Notes under the pieces: model-generated | Database searches by the model: none | What the model was told of the DNA's origin: nothing | What the model saw: the letters and a program-made list of their open reading frames with translations, nothing else | Assembly: GCA_963851405.1 (NCBI GenBank) | Contig: CAWKPB010000005.1 | Span: forward strand, 372,001 to 436,000 | Length of the DNA stretch: 64,000 nucleotides | From: JANPBY01 sp963851405 | GTDB taxonomy: Bacteria > Actinomycetota > Actinomycetes > DATJPE01 | Direction of reading: 5' to 3' | Shown: in pieces, positions 27,063-35,369 of the stretch | Numbering within the stretch: position 1 is the first letter of the stretch | Layout: each line of letters opens with the position of its first letter | Translations under genes and position numbers: made by a program

Positions 27063-27539
27063 ATGCAGCCAGAGCACGGGCGCCCGATCATTCACCGGCC
27101 CGGCGAGGGGCGAGCGATCGACATGGGCGGATTCAGCATGATTCTGAAGGCCGACGCGAGGGACACGGGTGGGTCCTTCTCGCTTTTGGAGGCTGCCGAG
27201 CCTCCGGGTTTCGGACCACCCATGCACATCCACGACGATGCCGGAGAAGCGTTCTACGTTCTGGAGGGCGAATACCGGGTCTTCCTGGACGAGCGGGAGT
27301 ACCTGTGCCCGGCTGGCTCTTTCGTCTTCATTCCGGCCGGCCTGGTCCACGGTTTCCGGGTCGGCAACCAGCCGAGTCGGAAACTCAATATCTACAGCCC
27401 CGCAGCCATGGTTGGGTATTTCGACGACCTCCAGCACGCGGCAGCCGCCCACGCTCCGCTGGACGACGATGCGCTCGCGCAGATGGCAGCGCGACACCAC
27501 ATGCGGGTCTTGGGTCCGGTGCCGGAGGGCTACCACTGA
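27063..27539 (+). CDS. Cupin-domain protein
   Basis: A 158-residue single-domain cupin. Motif 1 (PMHIHDDAGEAFYVLEGEYRVF) supplies the metal-ligand set His-x-His...Glu, and motif 2 (PAGSFVFIPAGLVHGFRVG) the last histidine, so a metal site is likely intact. Small cupins of this type include quercetin-2,3-dioxygenase-like proteins and many of unknown substrate. The ATG has GGAAGGG seven bases upstream. It ends 55 bp before the convergent GNAT gene. No pathway partner is obvious. Confidence 0.82.
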   Translation: MQPEHGRPIIHRPGEGRAIDMGGFSMILKADARDTGGSFSLLEAAEPPGFGPPMHIHDDAGEAFYVLEGEYRVFLDEREYLCPAGSFVFIPAGLVHGFRVGNQPSRKLNIYSPAAMVGYFDDLQHAAAAHAPLDDDALAQMAARHHMRVLGPVPEGYH

Positions 27540-27594
27540 GGGCGCTGGCGGGCGGCCTGGTTGTCGCTCCTGGGGTCCTCCAGGCGGAGGAGGC

Positions 27595-28182
27595 TCACAG
27601 CTGCGGTTCGGGGTCGCTGGCCAGGCGCGCATGCATGTGGTCGTCGTGGAAGACGCCATCGCCGTAGCAGTACGCCTGCCGAGCGGTGCCTTCGACCAAG
27701 AAGCCAGCGCGCTCAGCCACGATGCACGAGGCAGCGTTGTCGACCGCGTGCAGAAGTTCGATCCGATGTAGATCCAGCGCTCGGAAGCCGTACCTGCAGG
27801 CAATGCTGACCGCCGCGGTCGCGATGCCACGGCCCCGGCTCGCAGGCAGTGTCCAGTAGCCGACTTCCGCGGACCGCTGAACGGCGTTGATCCCGTGCAG
27901 CGACACGTAACCGAGTACGTCACCTGAGGTGGCCTCGGTGACGGCCCAGGTGGCGTGGTTCTCCCACCCCTTCGCCCGGGAGGAAATCCAGGACAGAGCC
28001 TTCTCCCGTTCGCTGGCGCCGGGCTGAGTGTCGAGTCGGAGAGGGTTCCAGCGGCTGATCTCGGGGTCGTTGCTGGCGCTCAGCACGGCCGATACGAGGT
28101 GGTCGGACCAGACCCGAAGTTGAAGCTCCCCTGCCGCGATCTCCACGGGGCTCTGCGAGGCGGCATTCGGCTCCGTACGCAC
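27595..28182 (-). CDS. GNAT N-acetyltransferase, RimJ/RimL type
   Basis: A 195-residue GNAT. Visible landmarks are the DPEISRWNPLRLDTQ segment, typical of Rim-type enzymes, WAVTEATSGDVLGYVSLHGIN, the acetyl-CoA loop PASRGRGIATAAV and the ELLHAVDNAASCIVAERAGF segment containing the conserved asparagine/serine. Rim enzymes acetylate ribosomal protein N termini, but most members of the group have unknown targets. It starts with GTG at 28182, 20 bp from the divergent EamA gene, so their promoters must overlap. Confidence 0.87.
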   Translation of the reverse strand: MRTEPNAASQSPVEIAAGELQLRVWSDHLVSAVLSASNDPEISRWNPLRLDTQPGASEREKALSWISSRAKGWENHATWAVTEATSGDVLGYVSLHGINAVQRSAEVGYWTLPASRGRGIATAAVSIACRYGFRALDLHRIELLHAVDNAASCIVAERAGFLVEGTARQAYCYGDGVFHDDHMHARLASDPEPQL

Positions 28183-28202
28183 GACCTGGGAGCCTACGGC
28201 TC

Positions 28203-29135
28203 ATGACTACCCGAGCTACGGGTCCGACACTGTCGGGACGGCCATCCACCCGAGACACCGGGCTCCTGGTTCTCGGCGTGGCTGCCGTCAGTGCCTCCGC
28301 CCCGCTGGTGGTGGCCATGGCGATCCCTGCGCTGGCGATCGCCTTCTGGCGGAATGCTCTCGCGGTCGTGGCGATCGGTGCGTATGTCGGGACCCGACGG
28401 GAGCGGCGACACGAGCTCACGGGGTTGTCGCGCCGCGAGCTCCGTCTGAGCGTCACGGCCGGTGCCTTTCTGGCGGCCCACTTTGCCACCTGGATCCCGT
28501 CGTTGCGGTTGACCACGGTGGCATCCTCCGTGGCCCTGGTCTGTCTGCAGCCGGTGTGGATCGTGATCTATGCCCGGTTCAGGGGCGAAGCGATCCCAGG
28601 GGGCACCTGGCTGGGAGTCGCCGTGGCCTTCGCGGGCGTCCTGGTCCTCACGGGGATCGACGCGGGCCGAGGCGCCGAGGCGCTGCTAGGCGACCTATTG
28701 GCGTTGATCGGTGGCATGGTCGTTGCGGGATACACCCTCATCGGGTCGCAGGTCCGCCGAACAGTGAGTACCAGCGTCTATACCTTGGTCTGCTACTCCG
28801 CTTGCGCCGCCGTTTTGGCGTTGGTGTGTGTGACCGCCGGGGTGCCATTCGGTGGTTACACCGCGGGTGACTGGGGCCTGCTCGTCTTGCTCACCGTGCT
28901 GGCTCAGCTGCTCGGGCACACGGTGATCAACGTCGTTTTGCGCTCGACCTCTCCGACCGTCGTGTCACTGGCGATCTTGTTCGAGGTCCCGGGATCCATC
29001 GTGATTGCTGCGGCCCTGCTCAATCAGGTCCCGCCGCTGCAAGTCCTACCCGCGGTCGCCCTGATGCTCTTCGGGATTGCCTTGGTCGTACGAGTGACGG
29101 CCGACCGCACGCCGGTGCCCGATCCCCCTGGCTAG
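28203..29135 (+). CDS. EamA/DMT-family transporter
   Basis: A 310-residue membrane protein with ten hydrophobic segments arranged as two five-helix EamA repeats; the second repeat begins after about residue 155 (DLLALIGGMVVAGYTLIGSQ). The FWRNALAVVAIGAYVG and VASSVALVCLQPVWIV segments are typical. DMT exporters move amino acids or metabolites outward; the substrate cannot be predicted. It is divergent from the GNAT gene. Confidence 0.87.
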   Translation: MTTRATGPTLSGRPSTRDTGLLVLGVAAVSASAPLVVAMAIPALAIAFWRNALAVVAIGAYVGTRRERRHELTGLSRRELRLSVTAGAFLAAHFATWIPSLRLTTVASSVALVCLQPVWIVIYARFRGEAIPGGTWLGVAVAFAGVLVLTGIDAGRGAEALLGDLLALIGGMVVAGYTLIGSQVRRTVSTSVYTLVCYSACAAVLALVCVTAGVPFGGYTAGDWGLLVLLTVLAQLLGHTVINVVLRSTSPTVVSLAILFEVPGSIVIAAALLNQVPPLQVLPAVALMLFGIALVVRVTADRTPVPDPPG

Positions 29136-29166
29136 TCGCGCGCCGGATCCAGATAGCGTGCGGCAC

Positions 29167-30141
29167 ATGTCTGAGACTCCCGCTGCTGAGCGACGCCTGC
29201 GCCCCAGGCGTTCGTGCCTGGCCGTTCCTGGAAGCAGCCAGAAGATGATCGACAAGGCGCGGACGTTGCCCGCCGACCAGGTCTTTCTTGATCTGGAGGA
29301 TGCTTGCGCGCCCCTGGCAAAGCCAGAGGCGCGCGGAACGATTGTGAGCGCCCTCAACGAGGGCGGGTGGGGGGAAAAGACGCGCGTCGTACGGGTCAAC
29401 GACTGGACGACCCATTGGACGTACCGGGACGTCATCCAGGTGGTCGAAGGAGCCGGAGCCAATCTCGACTGCATCATGCTGCCGAAGGTGCAGACGGCCC
29501 AACAGGTCGTCGCGCTCGACCTGCTCATCACTCAGATCGAGACGACGATGGGCTACGAGGTCGGACGGATCGGCATCGAGGCGCAGATCGAGAATGCCCG
29601 AGGGCTGATCGAGGTGGATGCGATTGCTCAGGCGTCACCGCGCGTCGAAACCATCATCTTCGGGCCTGCGGATTTCATGGCCTCGATCAATATGAAGTCT
29701 CTGGTCGTGGGTGAGCAGCCGCCGGGCTATGACGTCGGCGATGCCTACCACCACATCCTGATGTCGATCCTGATGGCGGCTCGAGCGAACGACAAACAGG
29801 CCATCGATGGCCCTTACCTTCAGATCCGGGATGTCGAGGGCTTCTCCCGGGTGGCTGGCCGCTCGGCCGCACTCGGCTACGACGGCAAGTGGGCGCTGCA
29901 CCCTGGCCAGATCGACGCGGCCAACGAGGCGTACTCGCCGCGTCAGGCGGACTACGACCACGCGGAGCTCATCCTCGATGCCTACGACTGGTACACATCC
30001 GCTGCCGGCGGGGCGCGGGGCGCTGCGATGCTCGGTGACGAGATGATCGACGAGGCGTCACGCAAGATGGCCCTGGTGATCGCCGCCAAGGGTCGGGCCG
30101 CCGGGATGAGCCGTACGGAATCCTTCACCCCGCCCGAGTAG
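29167..30141 (+). CDS. HpcH/HpaI-family CoA ester lyase (malyl/citramalyl-CoA lyase-like)
   Basis: A 324-residue TIM-barrel lyase of the CitE/malyl-CoA lyase group, which splits (methyl)malyl-CoA-type esters or catalyses the reverse condensation. Seen are the RSCLAVPGSSQKMIDKA nucleotide-binding start, the DLEDACAP metal loop, GIEAQIENARGL with the metal-binding glutamate, and IIFGPADFMAS. The GKWALHPGQID segment matches the CoA-binding region. The ATG at 29167 is chosen; a GTG at 29158 is also possible. No other gene of a glyoxylate-assimilation pathway is adjacent, so the exact substrate is uncertain. Confidence 0.85.
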   Translation: MSETPAAERRLRPRRSCLAVPGSSQKMIDKARTLPADQVFLDLEDACAPLAKPEARGTIVSALNEGGWGEKTRVVRVNDWTTHWTYRDVIQVVEGAGANLDCIMLPKVQTAQQVVALDLLITQIETTMGYEVGRIGIEAQIENARGLIEVDAIAQASPRVETIIFGPADFMASINMKSLVVGEQPPGYDVGDAYHHILMSILMAARANDKQAIDGPYLQIRDVEGFSRVAGRSAALGYDGKWALHPGQIDAANEAYSPRQADYDHAELILDAYDWYTSAAGGARGAAMLGDEMIDEASRKMALVIAAKGRAAGMSRTESFTPPE

Positions 30142-30300
30142 GTGCGCCGCGCGCTAGGGCTGGCCTAGATCCGGGTTAAGCCCAGCACAAGAAGGGTCGT
30201 ACGACGAAGGTCCGATGGTGTCCTCGACCCCGTGTGCGTGAGTGTTGATGGCGGACGAACTGTCGACCACCACCGGGTGGTCACTACTCTGGGAGGACCC

Positions 30301-30699
30301 ATGAACACCATCCGCACTCTCACGACCACCTTCGCGATCGGGACCCTGGTCGCGACTTCGATGGCGCTCGCCCCTGCCGCTTCCGCCAAGGGTAGCGACG
30401 GCGTTCGCGCGAGTGGCAGCTGCTCGGCCGGCGCGACCTCGAAGATCAAGGCGAAGCACGACGATGGGCGCATCGAGGTCGAGTTCGAGGTCGACAGCAA
30501 CAAGGTCGGCCAGACCTGGGCCGTACGGATCAAGGACGACGGGGACCGGGTGTTCTCGGGTCATCGCGTGACCAAGGCGCCCAGCGGTTCATTCTCGGTC
30601 GAGAAGCGCGTCCCTAACCGCGCCGGTACTGACTCCTTCGTGGCGGTCGCCAAGAACACGAAATCCGGCGAGAAGTGCACCGCGCGCGTCAGCCTCTAA
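30301..30699 (+). CDS. Small secreted protein of unknown function
   Basis: A 132-residue protein with a clear Sec signal peptide: basic start, hydrophobic stretch, and an AASA cleavage site after about residue 29. The mature 103 residues are lysine-rich and mostly beta-like, with Cys41 and Cys127 available for one disulfide linking the two ends. GGGAGG lies just ahead of the ATG. No known domain is recognised. It stands alone between the CoA lyase and a sensor kinase, and a strong hairpin follows its stop, so it is probably a single-gene transcript. Confidence 0.8.
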   Translation: MNTIRTLTTTFAIGTLVATSMALAPAASAKGSDGVRASGSCSAGATSKIKAKHDDGRIEVEFEVDSNKVGQTWAVRIKDDGDRVFSGHRVTKAPSGSFSVEKRVPNRAGTDSFVAVAKNTKSGEKCTARVSL

Positions 30700-30718
30700 G
30701 CCGCATGGTTGTTCCTCC

Positions 30719-30744
30719 GGGCGGCGGTCGACAGACCGCCGCCC
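30719..30744 (+). terminator. Intrinsic terminator-like hairpin after the secreted-protein gene
   Basis: GGGCGGCGGTC and GACCGCCGCCC pair perfectly over 11 bp around a GACA loop, 20 bases after the stop at 30699. No T-run follows, which is common for actinobacterial terminators. It lies 20 bases before the kinase gene start, insulating the two. Confidence 0.7.
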
Positions 30745-30763
30745 CCGGGGCGACACTGACGCG

Positions 30764-32194
30764 GTGGTGACTCCGCGGGCTCAGCAGCCCCGGCTGGCCG
30801 CTGTACGGGAAACCGCAGTGGGCGAACCGTCCCTCCCGTGGGTCCGGTTGACGAGCGACGCGGGAGGGTCGACACGGGTCGTCCGCGGAGGCGCACCGTC
30901 CTCGAAACGGATCATCGGACGATTTGTCGTGGCGAACATCGTGGCCGTCGTTTTGCTGCTGGGATTGGGTCTGGTCGTGGGCAGGATCGTGGCGCGCGAC
31001 GAGGCGCTGCGGGACGCACGCAGGAGCACGGATCTCATCGCGACAGCCGTCGTCGCCCCGCTGGTCGACGAGCGAGTTCTCGCTGGGGATCCCACGGCGC
31101 TCGCAGACCTTGACGACCTGGTTCGGGCCAGGGTGCTGGACGGGACGACAGTGCGAGTCAAGGTCTGGACGGCGGCTGGTCGGATCGTCTACTCGGACGA
31201 GCCGGAATTGATCGGGGCGACTTACCCGTTGGGAGTGGATGAGCTCGAAGCCATGGTCGACGGTATGACCAGGGCGGAGCTCAGTGATGTGTCGCGACCA
31301 GAGAACCAGTTCGAGAGTGCGAGCGGTTCGCTGCTCGAGGTCTACCGGCCCATCCGTGCGACCGACGGGACTCCGCTGCTGTTCGAGACCTATGCGCGCT
31401 ATGACTCCGTCGCGTCGCGGGCGACCGAGATTTGGTTCGCCTTCGCCCCGATCTCTGTGCTCGTCGTGTTGTTGCTCGCGCTGGTCCAGATCCCACTGGC
31501 GCGCCTGATGCTGCGCCAGCTGAACCAGGCGCAGGAAGAACGAGAGCTTCTTCTTACGCGCGCCGTCGACGCCTCCCTCGACGAGAGGCGACGCATCGCC
31601 GGACACCTGCACGACGGGGTGGTTCAAGATTTGGCCGGGGCGTCCTACGTCCTAGCGGGGGCCGTGGATCGGGCCGGTGTGCAGGGAAGCGCGGTAAGAC
31701 CTGCCGACCTTGAGCCGGCTGCTGCCGCGGTTCGGCAATCGATCCGCGCGCTCCGGACCATGCTCGTTGAGATCTATCCGCCGAGCCTGCGCTCAGCCGG
31801 GCTCGGTGCGGCCCTGACCGATCTGGCTGGGCCCCTCCGAGCCCGTGGCCTCGTCGTGGATGTGGACCTGGAACTGCCCGCCGACCGCGAGCCACCCGAA
31901 CCCCTGGACGGACTGGCCTTCCGGGTCGCTCAGGAGGCACTGCGTAACGTCGTGAAGCACGCGCGTGCTTCTCACGTCGAGGTGCGGCTCAAGAGCAGGA
32001 CCGATGGGCTCGAACTCACCGTGACCGACGACGGTGTCGGCTTCGACCCCTCGATCATCCAGGCTCGCGTCTCGGAGGGGCACGTGGGTCTGCCCGTCCT
32101 GAGCGATCTTGCCGGTGAGCTCGGAGCCACGCTGGACGTCGCGTCTGCTCCGGGACGTGGCACAAGCATCCGACTGGTCGTGGCCGGATCGTGA
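30764..32194 (+). CDS. NarL-family sensor histidine kinase
   Basis: A 476-residue kinase: variable N terminus, membrane segment at about 48-70, extracytoplasmic sensor of about 150 residues, second membrane segment near 225-247, HisKA_3 dimerisation helix ERRRIAGHLHDGVVQDL with phospho-acceptor His283, and a HATPase with QEALRNVVKHARAS, DDGVGFD and GHVGL. Its regulator is the next gene, overlapping by four bases. The GTG at 30764 is the furthest upstream start compatible with the terminator hairpin; an internal start is possible. The signal is unknown. Confidence 0.9.
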   Translation: MVTPRAQQPRLAAVRETAVGEPSLPWVRLTSDAGGSTRVVRGGAPSSKRIIGRFVVANIVAVVLLLGLGLVVGRIVARDEALRDARRSTDLIATAVVAPLVDERVLAGDPTALADLDDLVRARVLDGTTVRVKVWTAAGRIVYSDEPELIGATYPLGVDELEAMVDGMTRAELSDVSRPENQFESASGSLLEVYRPIRATDGTPLLFETYARYDSVASRATEIWFAFAPISVLVVLLLALVQIPLARLMLRQLNQAQEERELLLTRAVDASLDERRRIAGHLHDGVVQDLAGASYVLAGAVDRAGVQGSAVRPADLEPAAAAVRQSIRALRTMLVEIYPPSLRSAGLGAALTDLAGPLRARGLVVDVDLELPADREPPEPLDGLAFRVAQEALRNVVKHARASHVEVRLKSRTDGLELTVTDDGVGFDPSIIQARVSEGHVGLPVLSDLAGELGATLDVASAPGRGTSIRLVVAGS

Positions 32195-32811
32195 TCCGGG
32201 TCCTGGTCGCGGACGACCACCTGCTAGTCCGCTCAGGTCTCGAGGCCCTGCTCGACGCCGCCGACGATATGACCGTAGTCGGCAGTGCTGCCGACGGTTT
32301 CGAGGCCGTGCTTCGCGTGCGGGACGTGCGACCACAGGTCGTGCTCATGGATTTGTCGATGCCCGGTATGGACGGTGTCATGGCGACCCGGATGATCCTC
32401 GCCGAGGACCCGAGCGTCCAGGTTCTCGTCCTGACCTCCTTCGCGGACATGGAGCAGGTCACCGCGGCCCTCGACGCCGGGGCCGTCGGCTATCTGCTCA
32501 AGGACTCAGAACCCGCCGGGCTGCTCGAGGCCGTTCGAGCCGTGGCCGTGGGCGGTTCGCCGCTTGACCCGCGCGTCGCGCGCACGCTGCTCGCCGACCG
32601 GCTCACGCCGGCCTCCCGCGGCGTGCTGACCGATCGGGAGCGTGAAGTGCTGGTGCTCGTGGCGCAGGGCATGGCCAACAAGCAAATCGCCCGCGCGCTG
32701 GGCATCACCGAGCACACGGTCAAGGCACATCTCACCAACGTCTTTCAGGCCATCGGGGTCGGGGATCGGACCTCGGCCGCCCTGTGGGCCCAGCGCAACC
32801 TGCCGAGCTGA
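32191..32811 (+). CDS. NarL/LuxR-type response regulator
   Basis: A 206-residue regulator paired with the preceding kinase. The receiver has Asp8-Asp9, phospho-acceptor Asp54 in VVLMDLSMPG and the LKDSEP lysine; the C-terminal LuxR helix-turn-helix reads LTDREREVLVLVAQGMANKQIARALGI in register with the family. The GTG start overlaps the kinase stop (GTGA). The downstream acyl-CoA dehydrogenase, preceded by an inverted repeat, is a possible target but this is only positional. Confidence 0.93.
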   Translation: MIRVLVADDHLLVRSGLEALLDAADDMTVVGSAADGFEAVLRVRDVRPQVVLMDLSMPGMDGVMATRMILAEDPSVQVLVLTSFADMEQVTAALDAGAVGYLLKDSEPAGLLEAVRAVAVGGSPLDPRVARTLLADRLTPASRGVLTDREREVLVLVAQGMANKQIARALGITEHTVKAHLTNVFQAIGVGDRTSAALWAQRNLPS

Positions 32812-32932
32812 TCACCGAAACCAGGAAGCCGTGCGGCCCCCGCGGGGTCTGACCGATCCTCGTCGTGCTCGGTGGAGGTGGTGCTTCAGCTCGGTTCTCG
32901 ACGATGGGAGCCTCCCCCACTCGGCTGCTTCT

Positions 32933-32956
32933 CGTGGACAGGGCACGATGTCCACG
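32933..32956. promoter_or_regulatory. 8-bp inverted repeat upstream of the acyl-CoA dehydrogenase gene
   Basis: CGTGGACA and TGTCCACG are perfect inverted copies separated by 8 bases, in the 214-base gap between the LuxR regulator and the dehydrogenase. It could be a regulator operator or an RNA hairpin in the leader. An alternative ATG at 32948 would place it across the start. Confidence 0.4.
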
Positions 32957-33025
32957 GGCGGCCGCGAGGACCCAGCGCTGCACGGCCGCCGACTCGCGCC
33001 ACCACCGAAGGGATTCATCCACGTC

Positions 33026-34216
33026 ATGGGACGCCTCGCGCACACCGACGGTCTCACCGAGATGCAGACCGAGATCCTCCGGACGCTCAAGGACTTCGTA
33101 GACGCCGAGGTCATCCCGCACGCGCAGGAACTCGAGCGCTCCGACACCTACCCCGAGGCGATCGTCGAGGGCCTCAAGGAAATGGGCGTCTTCGGGCTGA
33201 TGATCCCCGAGGAGTACGGCGGGCTCGGCGAGTCGCTGCTGACCTACGCCCTGTGCGTCGAGGAGATCGCCCGCGGATGGATGAGCGTGAGCGGCATCAT
33301 CAACACCCACTTCATCGTGGCGTACATGCTGAAACAGCACGGAACAGAAGCCCAGAAGCAGTATTTCCTGCCGCGCATGGCGGCAGGCGAGGTCCGCGGG
33401 GCGTTCTCCATGTCAGAGCCGGGGTGCGGGTCCGACGTCGCAGCCATCACGAGCAAGGCCGTCAGGGCAGGCAACGACTACGTCCTGGACGGGCAGAAGA
33501 TGTGGCTCACCAACGGGGGCACGTCGACACTCGTTGCCGTCCTGATGAAGACCGACGAAGGCGCGGACAGCGTCTATCGCAACATGACCACGTTCCTTGT
33601 CGAGAAGCCGGCCGGCTTCGGTGAGGTCCGCCCGGGGCTGACCATCCCCGGCAAGATCGACAAGATGGGCTACAAGGGGGTCGACACCACCGAGCTGGTG
33701 ATGACCGGTTTACGGCTGCCGACCGACGCGGTGCTCGGCGAGGCTCCCGGCCGTGGCTTCTACCAAATGATGGACGGAGTCGAAGTGGGTCGCGTCAATG
33801 TCGCGGCGCGCGGCTGTGGTGTCGCCCAGCGGGCCTTCGAGCTGGGCATTGCTTATGCGCAGCAGCGGTCCAGTTTCGGCAAGCCGATCGCCGAGCACCA
33901 GGCGGTGATGTTCCGGCTGGCCGAGATGGCGACGAAGGTCGAGGCCGCTCACCAGATGATGGTGATGGCGGCGCGCAAGAAGGACTCCGGCGAGCGCAAC
34001 GACGTCGAGGCCGGGATGGCCAAATACCTAGCGAGTGAGTACTGCAAGGAGGTCGTCGAGGACTCCTTCCGCATCCACGGCGGCTACGGGTATTCCAAGG
34101 AGTACGAGATCGAGCGGCTCTACCGCGAGGCCCCCATGCTGCTCATCGGCGAGGGCACGGCCGACATCCAGAAGATGATCATCGGACGACGGCTGCTCGA
34201 GGACTACAAACTCTAG
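33026..34216 (+). CDS. Acyl-CoA dehydrogenase
   Basis: A 396-residue flavoprotein that introduces the alpha-beta double bond in acyl-CoA beta-oxidation or branched-chain degradation, passing electrons to ETF. FAD/substrate motifs include AFSMSEPGCGSD, WLTNGGTS, the YKGVDTTELVMTGLRLP strand and the RIHGGYGYSKEYEIERLYRE helix; the catalytic-base region is LIGEGTADIQK. Two starts are possible: the ATG at 33026, whose MGRLAHTDGLTEMQ start matches typical members, and an in-frame ATG at 32948 adding 26 residues. The chain-length class cannot be read from the sequence. Confidence 0.9.
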   Translation: MGRLAHTDGLTEMQTEILRTLKDFVDAEVIPHAQELERSDTYPEAIVEGLKEMGVFGLMIPEEYGGLGESLLTYALCVEEIARGWMSVSGIINTHFIVAYMLKQHGTEAQKQYFLPRMAAGEVRGAFSMSEPGCGSDVAAITSKAVRAGNDYVLDGQKMWLTNGGTSTLVAVLMKTDEGADSVYRNMTTFLVEKPAGFGEVRPGLTIPGKIDKMGYKGVDTTELVMTGLRLPTDAVLGEAPGRGFYQMMDGVEVGRVNVAARGCGVAQRAFELGIAYAQQRSSFGKPIAEHQAVMFRLAEMATKVEAAHQMMVMAARKKDSGERNDVEAGMAKYLASEYCKEVVEDSFRIHGGYGYSKEYEIERLYREAPMLLIGEGTADIQKMIIGRRLLEDYKL

Positions 34217-34281
34217 GAACGACGCCTCAAACGGTCTGGCCCACCTTCTGGTCCTTGGTGCATGGCCATCCCTTGGGCAGG

Positions 34282-34950
34282 TCAGGCCCGTTGCGTTCCT
34301 TGGTGGTCAAAGGTCATCGCGCGCTGAAGCGCCGCGGCCCTCATCGATTCGGGGATCTCGACCGGGCCACCGAGGTTTGCCGCATTGATGCCCGCCTGCG
34401 CGGCCTCCTCGACGATGCCTCCGACCACTATGGCGAGGTCGGGAGTCCGGTGAAACACGAGTACTCCGTGGTTTGCGAGCAACACGGCGGGTACGCCCGG
34501 CGTCAGGGCTGTCCGGATGTTGGCCACGGCCTCGTCGGATCCGCGTGGACCGTACCCCGCGACGGGCACCCCGGTGGGTAGCCCAAACATGGCGAGAGCT
34601 TCGTTCCAACACCCAATTGGCTGGTGGGCGACGGCGTAGGCGGTGGCGTACGGCGAATGGGTGTGGAGGACGCAGCCGACCTCCGCGCTGTCGGAGTACA
34701 TCGCGGTGTGCATGGCGACCACAGCGCCTTGGATCGGTGGGAGGTTTCCCTCCAGGAGGGTGCCGTCGAGTCCCACGCGCACGACAGCGTCACGAGGGTG
34801 GTTGTGCAGCGATGGGGCGGCGGTGAAGTACATCTCCTCCGCACCTGGCACGCGCAGGCTGATGTTGCCGTGCCCGTTCGTAGAGATGGCGCCGCTCGCA
34901 ACGACGCGAACGGCCGCATCGAGGACTTGGTCGACGAGGTCCCTTTCCAT
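34282..34950 (-). CDS. Class II aldolase/adducin family protein
   Basis: A 222-residue zinc aldolase of the fuculose-phosphate aldolase type. NGHGNISLRVP, the substrate-phosphate loop, is near residue 25; VLHTHSPYATAYA carries two zinc histidines and LLANHGVLVF the third. A well-placed GGAGG precedes the ATG at 34950. Candidates are L-fuculose/L-ribulose phosphate enzymes or decarboxylases of the same fold; the ESDSAE-type variation in the active region does not decide. It is divergent from the small membrane-protein gene and convergent with the dehydrogenase. Confidence 0.86.
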   Translation of the reverse strand: MERDLVDQVLDAAVRVVASGAISTNGHGNISLRVPGAEEMYFTAAPSLHNHPRDAVVRVGLDGTLLEGNLPPIQGAVVAMHTAMYSDSAEVGCVLHTHSPYATAYAVAHQPIGCWNEALAMFGLPTGVPVAGYGPRGSDEAVANIRTALTPGVPAVLLANHGVLVFHRTPDLAIVVGGIVEEAAQAGINAANLGGPVEIPESMRAAALQRAMTFDHQGTQRA

Positions 34951-35087
34951 ACATCCTCCAGTGCCTAGGTCGACGAGCCTCCGACCTCGGACGCTAGCGG
35001 CCGTGGGACGGGGAATCGCCGAGATTTCGAGATCGGATGAACGGCGGTGCGGGCCCGGCGCCGTCCGACACCCGTCAGGATGGGGGC

Positions 35088-35369
35088 GTGAGCCTCGACG
35101 TCGATCTCGACACCGTGAAGACCTGGGCCTTGGTCCTGGGGATTGTCGTGCCCTTGGGGGGCGTCGTCCTCGCACTCGTCGTGAAGTCAGTCCTCATGAA
35201 GGTGCTGATCCTGGTGGTCGCGCTGGGGATTGGGTTCGCGGTATGGAGTCAGCGTGCGGCACTGCTCGACTACGTCGAAACCTGCCGCGGGAAGGCGACC
35301 TTCTTTGGTGTCGAGGTCAAGGTCCCGAAGTCCGTGCGGGAGGCCTGCGGAGTCGTCGGTGGCACCTGA
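35088..35369 (+). CDS. Small membrane protein of unknown function
   Basis: About 93 residues from the GTG at 35088 (an in-frame ATG at 35037 would add 17). Two adjacent hydrophobic helices, at about 12-33 and 36-53, are followed by a 40-residue exposed tail with two cysteines (YVETC and REACG) that could form a disulfide if outside the cell. No domain is recognised. It overlaps the start of the DUF2332 gene, suggesting shared transcription. Confidence 0.65.
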   Translation: MSLDVDLDTVKTWALVLGIVVPLGGVVLALVVKSVLMKVLILVVALGIGFAVWSQRAALLDYVETCRGKATFFGVEVKVPKSVREACGVVGGT

